A stretch of DNA of 64,000 bases, taken from Mastigias papua. Lineage: Eukaryota; Cnidaria; Scyphozoa; Rhizostomeae; Mastigiidae. Shown here piece by piece: positions 1-11,385 of this stretch. The stretch's first letter is position 1. Each line of letters begins with the position of its first letter. The DNA lies in NCBI GenBank assembly GCA_964019165.1, contig OZ025283.1, positions 2,425,501 through 2,489,500 of the forward strand, in the 5' to 3' direction. Both the position numbers and the translations under genes were made by a program. The notes beneath the pieces were generated by a model that had not been told where the DNA came from, did not search any database, and saw only the letters and a list, made by a program, of their open reading frames with translations.

Positions 1-1346
1 TACTCCTTCAACTAACTCCAAATGAACCGCTCTCATAGAGAGGCACGTGTATAAACACACATAACACTTCATCACGTCTTCGTTCTTCCCTGGTACCAGT
101 AATGGCCCTGCAAAATCCAAACCTGTGTGAGAGAATGGTGCATTGTCATCAACCCGATAACGAGGCAAATCTGGTAGAACGCTACCTGTAAAAGGCACAC
201 CTTCTGCCCTTTTGCAAACAACACACGGCCTTATAACCTTTTTCACCGCTTCTCTTCCTCTCAATACCCAATATTTAGTTCTAATGTGATAAAGCGTTTC
301 TCTTAATCCGTTATGAAACACTAGTTCGTGACTTTCGCGAATGATCAAATATGTATAAAGATAATCTCTGGGAAACAAAATTGGCCGTTTACTTGCATCT
401 GCAATAGAAGCGTTATTAATACGAGTTCTACAGCGCAAAATGCCTTCATCGTCTAGGAACAGATTAAACTGACTAACAAATACTGGAGGTTTAGAACATA
501 CTTTCGAATTGCTCTGGATAAACTCGATTTCTTTCGAAAAACATTCCCTTTGAGCCTCTCTAATCACAATATTTTCTGAACAGCGCAACTCTTCCCCTCC
601 CAAGGGACAAAGTTTTAGTGCTTCTTTCTTAACAATGGCCTTCAAATTCGACACATACCTAAGAACCCAAGCATAAACTCTTAAAAGTCTGGTCTTAGTG
701 CTAAACCTTTCCATACTTACCAATGGTGTTTCCATGTCAATCGTAGCTTGTTTACCTACGAACACATGGGTTGCCTCAATTCTCACCTTCTCCTCCGCAG
801 CTACAGCTGGGTCACCTTCTTGGTTAGATTCAAGGTGAGGCCATTCCGAAAAAGGCAATACCAAAACATGTGGGCCCTCCCACCATACTTTATTTCCACC
901 AATATCTTTACCATAAATACCCCGTGAAGGTAAATCGGCAGGATTCAATGAACCTGGACAAAAATGCCACTCTTCTCGGTTGGATACCTTCAGAATATCT
1001 TGCACCCTGTGCCAAACAAAGTGTTTCAATGGCTTATTATTCTTAATCCAACATAAAGTTGCAACCGAATCTACCCAATAATGTACCTCAATGTGACCTT
1101 GGCCTAATACTTCCTGCAGGTTCTTTTTTACTGTATCAACTAAAGTTGCTAACAAAAGAGAACCCATCAACTCTAAACGTGGTATTGTCTGTTTCTTACT
1201 TGGCGATACTTTCGCTTTCGATGTCACAAATCTTACCTGTACCTCCCCCGTCTCATATTCAACACGCAAATACACAACCCCTGCGTAGGCACTTTCACTC
1301 GCATCTGAAAATCCGTGTATTTGTACATTTCGTATTTTCTTGCCTT
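1..1346 (-). pseudogene. BEL1 pol: RNase H, H2C2 finger and integrase part (partial at window edge)
   Basis: Minus-strand frame with no stop codon from 1346 to the window edge, about 449 codons, which I checked codon by codon. It opens with the RNase H motif HGFSDASESAYAGVV, then IPRLELMGS, YWVDSVATLCW and NPADLPSRG (RNase H active-site acidic residues), a zinc H2C2 region (ESHELVFH...CVVCKRAEG) and the start of the integrase core (TGLDFAGPLLV with the first catalytic Asp). It runs out of the window after RAVHLELVEG. It is the continuation of the frame at 5143-5707 on the other side of Harbinger H1, and the two parts are in phase once one TAA target copy is counted. Confidence 0.85.
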
Positions 1347-1349
1347 TAA

Positions 1350-1400
1350 GACTGCCCTCACATGAGAAAACTCAAACCGACCTGAAACTCAGATCGGTTT
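1350..1400 (+). repeat. H1 left terminal inverted repeat
   Basis: Pairs with 5093-5142 on the opposite strand. Shared core CCCTCACATGAGAAAACTC, then CAAACCGACCTGA and CAGATCGGTTTGA. Further copies of the GGTCGGTTTGAG block lie inward to about 1545, so the subterminal DNA is itself repetitive, as is common for Harbinger transposase binding regions. Confidence 0.85.
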
Positions 1401-1614
1401 GAAACTCATTTCGGTCTGCGGTCAAAGCCCCTGGTTCAAAGGTAGAGTGCTCACATGACGAAGGCGAAATGAAACTCAGGTCGACCTGAAATTCGTTTCG
1501 CTTTCTCAGGTCGGTTTGAGTTTCCAGGTCGGTCTGAAATTTTCATGTGAGCAGAAACTTTTTTCGTTTCGGGGCGAAATGAATTTTCAAAACACGAGAG
1601 AATGGCCTTCTGGG

Positions 1615-3521
1615 ATGGACATCGGTAATTTAGCAATTATGGCGGCCAATTCTGGAGAAATGAGCGCGAATAAAAGGTATGTTAGTTTTATGCATCAAAA
1701 CATATCAGTGTGTCTCCTATATTCAGTTATATTAAACCACTTTGCATTAGTGCATCTCCCGCATGCTGTTGCATTAGGCCAGACCACTCATTGTATTGTA
1801 TCTCTTAAAGTCAGTTAGGCCACTCGTTTGTTGCATTTTTCATTTTCCACATTGGTTATTTCATGGCCACTATCACTGAGTATGGGAACCTTTTATGTAA
1901 TCTCTCTGTTATTTTGGTGGCCTCCTTGAAAATCAAGTCGATTTTTTTCGAAAATATGCACCCAGGGCATCAAAACTTCCCAGAATTTTGCAGACAAGAT
2001 TTCCTTTGGTTTTACAATAGGCTGACTCCAGTATCTCTAATATTAGAAGGGGGTGGAAATAGAAGGGGGGGTCCTCATGTCAGCCAATTATCAATAGAAG
2101 GGGGTTTTCATGTTGGCCAGTTCTCAATAAAAAGGGGTTGCTAACAGAAGGGGGTATGCATGTTGGCAAATTTTCAGTTTAGTAGAAGGGGGTGTTAATA
2201 TGCAACAGGCAGGGGGCAAATTTTATTGAGATTAATAGACAGGGGTCCCGTATATTATAGACAATAGATTAGTATTTTTACAACTGTTTACAAAGCTTGA
2301 CATTTATTCTCCAGATTGTCCTCAAGCAAAGTTGTAGCAAAATTTTCTCAATCCTATGCTGCTAACAACTTCCCAGACAGTGCCAATGAAATATTAAATG
2401 AAGAGCAAGAGACACTCTCAGATGCCTCACAAATGTCAAACAGTTCTTCTGAGCCAAAGTCAAGGCGATGGACATGGAATGATGAAAAAATTACAAGCTT
2501 GATTGGTTGTCTTTATGAATACAAGGTGAAAAAAGACTTTGAAGGCAAGGACATTGAAGCTGACTTGATAAAATTTTATGAAGATATTCGGCAACTAATG
2601 GCAAGATTGTATCCATCAGAAGACTTTGGAATGGAAGAGATTGATGAATTACCCACTGATGCTGATGACCAAGAAAAATTACGGTTACAGAAAATTATTG
2701 CAGAGCAAAAGAAGCAAATTAAAACTGGTTATGGAAGGATTAAAAGCAGAATTAAGATTATCAGACAAAACTTTAAAAGGGCTGTGGTTGCAGGAACACG
2801 GTCTGGCAGTGGAAAGATAATTATTCAAAATTGGGATGAACTTCTCATGATTTGGGGTAGTTGCCCCTCTGTAAAAAGAATTGATGGCCCTGTCATGACT
2901 AAAACCATGAATGAGGTAGAGTCAGATGATTCAACTTCAAATGATATTCCACAGGATAATGATGAAGAAATTCTAGAAGAGCCATCTGCATATCCAAAAA
3001 GGAAAGCTAGACCACTGGATAGTTCGGATGAGGAAGAATCATCAAAGCCATTGCAATTAAAAGATAAGAAGCGCTCAAAGATGGAAAAACCACTATCTTC
3101 ACGGCAACGAGATGAAGTTATGTTAAGGGTTGCTAGAGAGGAGCTTGAGTTGAAGAAAAAAAATGCTGAAATCTTACAAAATTCAGCAAAGGGCATGGAA
3201 GCAATGGTTGGTCAGATGTCAAAATCATTGACTGCTCTTGGACAGCAACTTGGAAATGGCCTTGCTATCCTAGCCCAAGCAATATCAACCAATCCAAACC
3301 AACAGTTTTTGCATCAGCAGTCACAACAGCATTTCATGTCACCTGTTTTTTCATATTGCCATCCAGAAACACAAAATAAATTTCAAAAGAATAGTACTAC
3401 ATTTACATCCATGCTTGGTGGCTCTGCCACGCAATTGGAGGAAGAAGAACAGAGATATGCAACAAGTGATCAACAAAGAGTGGAATACTCACAACAGAAA
3501 ACATATCAAAATTTGAACTGA
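1615..3521 (+). CDS. Harbinger H1 accessory Myb/SANT-like DNA-binding protein (two exons: 1615-1676, 2315-3521)
   Basis: Exon 2 encodes about 400 residues with a Myb/SANT-like domain near its start (RRWTWNDEKITSLIGCLYEYK, with the spaced tryptophan), an acidic/basic middle and a C-terminal coiled-coil segment (REELELKKKNAEILQ). Harbinger elements usually encode such a protein; it works with the transposase in nuclear import and DNA binding (family knowledge). The open frame has no ATG at its start. An upstream exon ending AATAAAAG|GTATGT at 1676 joins the acceptor TTCTCCAG|A at 2314/2315 in phase, giving a start at the ATG at 1615. Earlier in-frame ATGs (for example 1580) are possible. No stop or frameshift in exon 2. 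It faces the transposase relic at 4066-4970. The intron holds G-rich tandem repeats. Confidence 0.75.
2040..2200. repeat. G-rich tandem repeat in the H1 Myb gene intron
   Basis: Imperfect copies of AGAAGGGGGT followed by CATGTTGGCCA-type sequence recur five times between 2045 and 2200 with a spacing of about 15 to 50 bases. Lies in the inferred intron 1677-2314. Confidence 0.6.
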
Positions 3522-4065
3522 ACAAACTAAGATGCTAACTTGAAAAGTAAACAAGAATTGAACATTAAATATGACTGATCTACTATTGTCTACAAAATTT
3601 TTCATTTAAAATTTATTTGGAAAGTTATCACGACTTGTATTTGAAAGTAAGATTCTGCATATCAGGCTGGGAATTAATATTTTCTTTCGGAGCCAGAAAA
3701 AAATCTAAAATTCCCTAGAAAAAGCTCATTGGGATTCAAGCAGGTTTTAAAAAGTTGCATAGGATTTATTGTTTATTTTGAACTTTTGAATATTCATATT
3801 CTGGCATCTTGTAATACAAACTTAAATTTTGTGTGAAATTATTCCCACTCCAATACAGCAATATTGTACTAATGATCAACTGCTAAAATTTTACACTTGA
3901 AATATTTAATGCAACATTGTATTGCATTTGTCTAAATTTTGTTATTTTGGGTTTTCTTTACAATGACAATCATTTTGGAATTGTGCCAGCAATCCTCTTG
4001 AACTTTTCAAATAAACTGGTTACTTTTGAAATGCAAATATATTTAGATTCACACATACAAATGCT

Positions 4066-4970
4066 TCAATTATACAATCTCTCAAAGTACTTCTTGAAAA
4101 TATCTCGAATAGTGTTTCCCTGGTTTGTGTTATATGTGTACAACTTATCCTTCTCAGAGTGATGATTGCAGCCTTGTTTGTCTCTGTCATTGTCCATCTC
4201 ATGAATCACAGTATCTTGACATACGTATGATTTTGCATATTCACAATAATTATGCAAAACGAAGCAACTATACACTATTGTAGGAACATACTCTATACCA
4301 AGGTCAATAGGTCTGTTAAGAATTCTCCACCGTGCCTTCAACCTCCCAAAGGCACATTCGATTTGATTCCTTACACATCTCAACTTCCTGTTAAAGATAA
4401 CTTCTCCATTGGAACTGCATGTTGCAAATTCTTTCATAAGTCCAGGCAATGAACTGTACGAACTGTAGCTGAAAGTGTAGTTGGAGCTATACCAAACACA
4501 TTACTTGTCATTCTCAGTGAGCCTTGGTCTTTTAAATAATACAAGGTCATTGCTAGTTTCTTAACGGAGCTTATAGTATCTCCACGAAATGAATCCTTGT
4601 TTGGTCTTATGTATGGCCTTAACTTCTCTTCCAATCTCATAAAGTCGTTTCTTGACATCCTAAAATTAACGATCCATTCTTCTGGCAGCATGGATCCATC
4701 TAACATGTTTTGCCACCATTTCTCAGTGCGGCCAGGATTCTTCCAGTATCGCTTTTTCTTCCTCCGCATGAATCTGCTTCGTATCTGCCTGTATTTGTGC
4801 AGGGCACGGTTCTTTTCCTCAATAGCGCCAAGAAGCTCCTGATTGAGGCTATGCTGATGCATCAAGACTTGCATCAGCAAAACAAAGTGAAGCTGCAAAG
4901 CAGAACTTAACATGCATGAAATCGATTTCAGTGTCAGGATCAACAACATGCGAGAATCGATTGGCGCCAT
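4066..4970 (-). pseudogene. Harbinger H1 transposase, internally deleted
   Basis: Minus strand. N-terminal part at 4970-4447 (about 175 aa) has the typical helix region (KRYWKNPGRTEKWWQNML, EEWIVNFRMSRNDFMRLEEKLRPYI, KLAMTLYYLKDQGSLRMTSNVFGI). The C-terminal part at 4447-4066 continues in another frame with NQIECAFGRLKARWRIL, which carries the catalytic Glu, and VLHNYCE. The segment that should lie between, holding the GxxDGTH and second catalytic Asp motifs (roughly 100 residues), is absent at the junction near 4447. The copy cannot be catalytically active. Its partner Myb-like gene is intact, so H1 may be a non-autonomous derivative relying on transposase from elsewhere. Confidence 0.85.
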
Positions 4971-5092
4971 GTTTGTTTATATTCTGATACTTTTGTGTAA
5001 TGCGCATGTGCATAGCTAGTGAGGTGAATTCAAACCGGTCTGAAAATTGTCATGTGAGGGGGACGACAATTAGCAAACATGGCCAAATCTCA

Positions 5093-5142
5093 AACCGATC
5101 TGAATCTCAGGTCGGTTTGAGTTTTCTCATGTGAGGGTAGTC
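5093..5142 (-). repeat. H1 right terminal inverted repeat
   Basis: Reverse complement of the left repeat with a G/A change at the sixth base and a few others further in. Followed directly by the TAA target duplication. Confidence 0.85.
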
Positions 5143-8100
5143 TAAGAGAATAGCACCTGGGAATTGATACATTATGCAATATCCCCAACTCTGACATAAG
5201 CATGTCATACTTACGACGCTCTTCTCCGAACAATTCCTCATCCCAGCCCCTTTTGTCTAAACAAAACTGCTGGAACAGTACCTTCAAATTGATCGTGAAT
5301 AAGCTAATGCACCCTAAAGGGTCAAAGATCTTAGCCGCTATTTTCAGCAAAGAACGCTTTGTGGGAGGCAAAGAATTAGCAAGGTCGATTACCTGTTTCA
5401 TATCAAAGTAAATTCTGTCCAAACCACTGTCCCAATTTACACCTAATATCTTTGCCTTATCCTTGTTACCTAAAGCTAAATTTGCATGTGATTCATCTTT
5501 CTCCGCAAACATTGGCTTGCTCTCATTATTGTTCAGAGCTTCTAATGATCTAATCCCTCTCAATACCTCTTTGTCATTAGAATTCCATTTCCGAAGGTTA
5601 AACACACCCTTACCTAAGATGTCCTTGGCCTCTTTGTAACCTGTCAATGCCTCTTCAGAGTCACTCGCACCGCCTGAAAAGTCATCTGCGTATAAATGCT
5701 CTAGCATACTTACCGCTCGCGGGTGACTCTCTTGAATTGACTTACGTGTTTCCGACTTGTCTCCCCTAAAATTGCTTGACTTGGGGTTAAGCCAAAAGGA
5801 AGGCGTTTCATACGGAATTCAACAATAGATGGAGTATCACTACTTACGTCATCATACCATAAAAACCTGAGAAAGTCTCTATCAGATTCCTTTACCTCTA
5901 TCTGGTGAAAAGCTTTCTCAATATCGGCTGTAAGTGCAAGTATGTGGCTCCGGAATCTTAGCAACGTGTCAAACAAATGCGGCATACACTTTGGCCCTAC
6001 TTCAAGACAATCATTAAGGGATAACTCATCATGACTACTTTTAGCACTACCATCAAACACAATACGAACCTTTGTTGCGTCATGATCTCTACGAATAACA
6101 CAATGATGTGGAATATATTTAGCGTCTACTTTGCTTTCCGTGCCTTCGGAAACCCTTTCTATTATACCACTTTTTAACTGCTCCTTAATAATTGCATCAT
6201 ATTCTAGGCACAATTGCGGATCATTTTGCAAACGACAAAATACCGATTTCAAACGTGCTTGACATAAATCATAATCAGTAGGTAAACGTTCTGAAATATT
6301 ATCCTTCCAAGGAAGGCTTACCTCATAATTCTTGCCATTGAATGTGATGTCAAACCCATCTTTCTGATCTTCTGCATTCTGGTTTTCCCTTGTTTGAACC
6401 CCCATGCTCTCTGATTTCCAAAACTGCTTCAACGTTTCAATAAGCTCCTTCTCATTGTCAACTGCTCTTTGTTCCTGTAGAAACTGCTCTGCATCACCTT
6501 TCGTGATTTCATTAACTAAGTGCTGATCTACAATACTGCAAGATACAAAATTAGAATAGATGTTCGCGTCCTTAGGCGCTACATCGACGGGGCCTGAGAC
6601 TAGCCACCCTAGCTTGCTACTTATTGTGACAGGGCCTGCGCTAACCTTTCTTATCTCGCCTGTGACTATTTCATAAAAATAGTCTGCGCCTAGCAGTATA
6701 TCTATGGCATCACTACTTGCATCTACGCTATCAGCAAACACTAATCCTTGCAAATGTGCGTAATCCCTACACCCTATTGGGGTCGCAAGAGGAGAGCAAC
6801 TTACGGGATGGGTTAGGGCTGTTATGCTAAGGGCTCTATCACCTAAATCTATATTAAATCTAACTTGACTAAACGTTCTCTTCTTAAACCGCTCAGATCC
6901 AAACGTGTTCAAATTTATTTCTTGTGTACTTTCATCAGCCAATTGCAATGTATTCTTCAATTCCTCAGTGATGTATGTCTTCTGGCTGCCATTATCCAAC
7001 AGTATTCTTGCCGTAACCCTGTTCTCCCGATTTACACCAAAAACATTTGCCCTTGCTGTCTGTAACACCACAGTTTGATTTCGTGACTCCAATCTGGTCG
7101 TTGCTGTGCGGACTTTGTTACCATTTGCATCATCCTTCTTTTTGTCTCCCTCTGATTGAGATTCAGTTTTCTTCAAACAGATTGACTGGTGATGCCTGTT
7201 ATTGCATTTTCTGCATCTGCGATTGCTTTTACAAGAACTGGATATATGCCCCCATTTTAGGCAGACAAAGCATCGTTTTTGCTTCACCAAAATTTCCTTT
7301 CGCGTGTTTGGGTCTGTGATCTTTTCACACTGATAGCAGAAATGCTCTCCTTCACAAAAACAACACCGGTTGTTCATATTGGACTTTTCCTTCGCATAAA
7401 ATGAAGAAACAGTGCCGAGGTTTGATTTTGGCCTGTGCATAACTGCCTTTTTCTCCTTTTCTCTGACAAACTCACATGTTTCCCTCGCCTCAATTTCCTT
7501 TCGTATAATCTCTAGTATGTCCTTCGTAGACCAAATGTCAGATTTGGTTTCTCTTGATACTTGTAACGTGACGTCCTTCGGCATGCGCTTCATAATAATC
7601 ATGATCAGCAAACTTCCATAGTTGTCTTGCTGCACTCCCAGAGATTCAAGACCACAAATGTGCACGTTAATAGTATCAAAAATTTGTCTCAAGTGGGCGA
7701 CGGTTTCATTTGGGCTATACTGTAAAGTCAGCAAACTGTCCATGTGAACGTGTATACTTTTCTGCTTGTGCCCGAAGCGTTCTTGTAAAATCTTCTTGGC
7801 ATCGTCATAATTTTCTTGTACGATTTCTAGCCCTTGAATGACTCTAAATGCTTCGCCTTCTAAAATTTTCCAAGTAGTTGAAGTTGTCCACGGGCGATAG
7901 ACTTTCGTTTTTGTCAATTGAGCTCTCAAAACTTTGCCAGAACGAATAAAATCTCGTGATGTCCCCATTAAATCTTGGTAAAGTTATTTTCGGCAATCTA
8001 ACTCCACTGCTTTGACTGGAAATGCTGGAAGTATTTGATGTGTTCCGGATCGCTGTCGCTGCTGCTGGTACAGGCATGATTGGCGAACTTGTTGTAAGCA

Positions 8101-8488
8101 GAATGGGTAAATTTGTAGCTCTCTCCGGCGTTTTCCCCTCTGCTTTCTTAACAAAACTCTCAATTTTATGTATAGTTTCCGTTACACGAGCTGTAACATC
8201 ACCGGACTCCTCCATAATTTTCTCAATCTCTCCAGCCGGACACTTTAATATCAATTTCTCGTCAATAACATCTAATGACTGCAGTTTCTTTTGTAGCGTA
8301 CTTTGTATCAATGCGATTTTAATCAAAATCTTTTCATCAGCCAGTCCTGGATCCGTATTTGCCAAAATATCACCTGCTTGGTTATCATACCTTGTGATAC
8401 TGGAACGAATGCCCCTACGTGCATATTTAAGTATCACTCCCTCGTCCTCATTCAGCGGAGTATCTTGTGCTTCATCCTCACCAACCAT
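5143..8488 (-). pseudogene. BEL1 gag-pol (Gag, CCHC, protease, reverse transcriptase)
   Basis: Minus strand. Gag starts near 8488 (MVGEDEAQDTP). Gag domain GEAFRVIQGLEI region about 7850; cysteine fingers CCFCEGEHFCYQCEK and CFVCLKWGHISSSC about 7200-7380; protease motif LLDNGSQ (usual D-S/T-G-S here D-N-G-S) near 6990; reverse transcriptase VRIVFDGSA, LNDCLEVGP, LTADIEKAFHQIEV and LRFLWYDD; YADDF box near 5685; connection region RSLLKIAAKIFDPLG. Two one-base frameshifts: in the T-run near 7860 (before LEGEAFRV) and near 5735 (before the YADD segment). The frame then continues into Harbinger H1 at 5142. Non-functional. Confidence 0.85.
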
Positions 8489-8520
8489 ACTGATTATTAC
8501 ACTTAGAATCAATTACTCGC

Positions 8521-8538
8521 GCCCCACATTGGGCGCCA
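8521..8538 (-). other. BEL1 primer binding site, tRNA-Lys type
   Basis: Two bases inside the LTR. The plus-strand bases GCCCCACATTGGGCGCCA equal the 3' end of animal tRNA-Lys (CUU) including CCA with one mismatch (A for G at position 8). Position and match fit a minus-strand primer site. Confidence 0.8.
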
Positions 8539-8540
8539 TA

Positions 8541-8890
8541 TGTTGTGATGTTTGGGCCGAGTCAACGATTCAAAGTATAAGACAATGTTTGGTAATATTC
8601 CTCTATTATAATCCAAAAACGTAAGATGATATATAAGAATACAAACTAAATATGTAGTACTTACAACCAGCGTTGTACACCTCTTTGCGTACCTTTAAAC
8701 TCTTCGACTCTCTTGTCGAATGCTTTATTTGTCTCACTGTTGCCTTAATTGCATTCAGCTAGCACTTCATGCTAACTACACTTTTTACCGAACTAACTAA
8801 TCTAAGGCAATACCTGATTTATATACGAGAAGGAAGTCACAACCCGTGTGAGTACACGTGTACCCGCATATTGTCATTTCCTTCACAACA
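8541..8890 (-). repeat. BEL1 5' LTR
   Basis: Bounded by TGTTGTGAtG at 8541 and the inverted TTCACAACA ending at 8890, so the LTR starts TGTTGTGAAG and ends CATCACAACA on the minus strand, 350 bp. The primer site lies immediately inside. The second LTR would be left of the window, so the length cannot be confirmed by comparison. Confidence 0.75.
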
Positions 8891-9525
8891 TAAAGCTTTA
8901 ACCTTTAGAGGACTGACTTTTTTGACCATTGTATGACAAGGAAAAGTAAAGTGCTTCTGGGAATGTTTGACGAATGCAATACATAGAAAAGTATATATTT
9001 TCTGACTTGTGAAGTATAAAATATTCTCCTGAAAATTTTGTATGGCATATTCATGATCACATGGCAGTTAATTATTCAAAATGACGGAGAAAACTTCTAT
9101 TTCTATACATATTTCTTATTTTATACTAGCACTATACAAAATAAACATACTAAACTCAAAATAAATAAATATTATAAAGAGCTACAGTACTTATCAATGG
9201 GTACTGAGGTGGATTTTGAGCTATTTATATTGACCATAAGAATATCTACGATATGTTTCCAAAAACTGCTGCATATAAGTTTCTTATAAAATCTAAGTTA
9301 CGGCCCATGTATTGTAGAACATCTTGTGTCTAAGTAGCAGGCAAGTCAATAGGTCAGAACTTTGTACCCTGGCCTTTTCTCAATTAACAGCTTTATAACT
9401 GGGCTAATGGTAATGCATCAAAAGTGAGTTTGGCTTGCAAATTCATATATTGTAAATATACATATCAATAAAACATGATATCCAAAGGGCATATATATTT
9501 ATAGGACATATATATAAGTATTATG
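8891..9525. other. Intergenic, nothing recognised
   Basis: AT-rich stretch outside the BEL1 LTR. No coding pattern, repeat pair or splice-bounded exon that I could support. Confidence 0.5.
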
Positions 9526-10000
9526 TCAAAGACATTTCTCATCCTTGTGTAGAATCTGTTCTATCATTCTGATAACATACTGCACTCTTGTATGCCAAAG
9601 AGCAAAACAGTTTCTGTCTTTGTTCAAACAGAGATGTGCATTGCACATGTCACACTTTATGTAGGACACATGAACTCCTGCAGCATGACGATCAATGTGA
9701 CCTATTTTTCCACCTTTATTCTTTTTTACATTTTCTTTACACAGTACACAGCCCTTCCTTTCACTGGAGTATGCTGGGAGGTGTGTACCAACATTTTGGA
9801 ACCTCAGCTCATGATCACTTGTTGTAGATGGGCGTCCCACACTCCTCTTTCTAGCCCGGTATCCTCTAACAAGATGATCGCTAAGCTCCTCATGGACCTC
9901 TTGGCGTGTTTTCTTTTCATGTGATAAGAAACATGATTCAACCATGAATACATTGTGGATACATAGCTCAAGAATGTAAAAGTATTTGTTGTTCAGAATT
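9526..10000 (-). pseudogene. piggyBac-type transposase, C-terminal remnant
   Basis: Minus strand, about 155 residues (9526-9945 plus some 50 bases of upstream frame). Pattern: YFYILELCIHNVFMVESCFL, then EELSDHLVRGYRARKRSVGRPS, then a cysteine-rich end CVLCKENV...CDMCNAHLCLNKDRNCFALWHT. This matches the organisation of the piggyBac (PGBD4-like) C-terminus: last helices of the DDE domain, a basic GRPS linker and a cysteine-rich zinc domain that binds the element ends. The catalytic domain is not recognisable upstream. Family call is from motif pattern only. Confidence 0.6.
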
Positions 10001-10185
10001 TGAGAGAGAAAACAAGGCTAGTGGTATGTAGACACAACCAAGACTTTGTCCGCCACCTTAACAAAACATACATACAATGATGCTGAGCCCGCTGACTTGT
10101 CAGCAGTCGCAACATTGAAACATGCCTGTTTTTTGTTTTTGTTCTTTAGTAATGTCCTTTAATATAAAAAATGTTCAATTGTCCT

Positions 10186-10712
10186 TTACACAAACTCTTT
10201 AAGGTAGTTGGGCTTCCTTACAATCCTTCCTGATTTGGTGTGGTACTCATCACCTTGTACATCTGGTGAGACTGCTTCCTTGCTGACATCCTGTTGACTT
10301 GCATGTTCTACTTTTGGCAACCTCTGTTCCTGATCGTCATTTCCAGGTGGATTGAGTACAGGTGCTTGCTGCAGATGTTTTCTGTTCCTGCTCAAGACAC
10401 GACCACTATCTGTTTCCACTTCATATGACCTAGGTCTTTGATTGCTGCAGCCAACGACTCTGGCTTTACGCCACAACTGTCCCCTATAATCAGGCTCAAT
10501 CATGATTCGTTGTCCTGTGGTAAGTGGAGGAAGGCCTTCAGCTTTCTCATTATAGTACTTAACCTGCTTTTCTTTGATCAACTCCCGTTCTTGGGATACA
10601 GAATGATTCAGCTTCGGCTGCAAGAGTCATTCAGATGTAGGTAGCAGAGTCTTTGTTCGACGGTTTAGCAGTCGCTCAACTGAGCTTGTCGACATTCCTT
10701 GGGTAGGGATAT
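10186..10712 (-). pseudogene. Ty3/gypsy integrase C-terminal fragment
   Basis: Minus strand. Begins around 10712 with IPTQGMSTSSVERLLNRRTK, a stop at about 10630, then LLQPKL, KQVKYYNEKAEGLPPLTTGQ and VRV.. SYEVETDSGRVLSRNRKHL, ending near 10186. This is the end of a Ty3/gypsy integrase: the final part of the core, the spacer with the KxYYN motif, and the SH3-like GxxVWxK domain. No LTR, RT or protease next to it, so only a fragment. It has at least one in-frame stop. Confidence 0.8.
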
Positions 10713-10715
10713 TCC

Positions 10716-11385
10716 TCAAGTCAAGCAATGAGAGGTAATTGAAAGATTAATTACTTGAGAAGAATGGGGAATAAAATACAAACAATAGTATATACTTAAA
10801 TCATCCCTTTCTTTCAGACAACTATAGAGGAGTGCTTTGCAAACTTTACAAATTATTTTACCTGGTGGTCCCCTACAACACATTTTTTGCATTAGGATAA
10901 ACTGGAGGTATAAATATATTTCATGACGAATGCTTATATGCTTTTGGAACATTATGACAGTGCATATTTCAGGTTAGCATATGCTTTAAGTTTGCAAATA
11001 TGGCTCTACGAATTACAAACCGCAGCAACCTCTCACCATTGCCAGTTTGGGAACCACTGCTTTAGAGTACCAAATAATTATCTCCCTCCCAATTAATCAA
11101 TTTTTGGATTTCTTCCAATCCACCTTTGTTATTCTGACCCCCCTATTATTACATTTAGAGAATCAAAAAATGATACCTTACATTATTTCGAAAAGCAATC
11201 TTATCAGTAGCAAAAGTGCAAAAGCAATGTAAAAAGTGAGTTGCACATGAAGGGATGTATTTGTTTGTTATGTTATTTCCTATTTTCAACCCACCCATTT
11301 CTCCATTATCCCCTTTTATTCCAGCTCCCTTTGTTATTGACTTTCCTACTTAAATAAAAACATACCATTAACTTCCATACCATAC
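10716..11385. other. Intergenic, nothing recognised
   Basis: AT-rich sequence with no supported coding region, inverted repeat or tandem array. Confidence 0.45.

Larger units (their letters stand above)
1350..5142. mobile_element. PIF/Harbinger DNA transposon H1 inserted in BEL1 pol
   Basis: Terminal inverted repeats begin GACTGCCCTCACATGAG at 1350 and GACTACCCTCACATGAG (reverse strand) at 5142 and continue for about 50 bp with few mismatches. Flanking target duplications are TAA at 1347-1349 and TAA at 5143-5145, the 3-bp TWA duplication expected for PIF/Harbinger. Inside are a Myb/SANT-like gene (plus) and a transposase relic (minus) in convergent orientation. The inverted repeats are built from repeated CAAACCGACCTGA-type blocks that recur in both orientations at 1370-1540 and 5030-5130. 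Inserted in BEL1 between the reverse transcriptase/connection region and RNase H. Confidence 0.9.
1..8890 (-). mobile_element. BEL/Pao LTR retrotransposon copy 1 (BEL1), partial, minus strand
   Basis: On the minus strand, an LTR at 8541-8890 is followed by a primer binding site, gag and pol regions (CCHC fingers, aspartic protease, reverse transcriptase with a YADD box, RNase H, H2C2 finger, integrase core). The order protease-RT-RNase H-integrase with the signature HGFSDAS and IPRLELM motifs is that of BEL/Pao. The copy runs off the left edge inside the integrase core, so the integrase end and 3' LTR are not in the window. It is interrupted by Harbinger H1 (1350-5142) and has two frameshifts. 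Dead copy. Confidence 0.9.

Noticed and set aside
1516..1818. Plus-strand frame at the start of H1 read as a separate 100-residue protein
   Set aside because: Only the part up to 1676 is used as exon 1; the remainder is intron by the GT donor and the in-phase join to exon 2.
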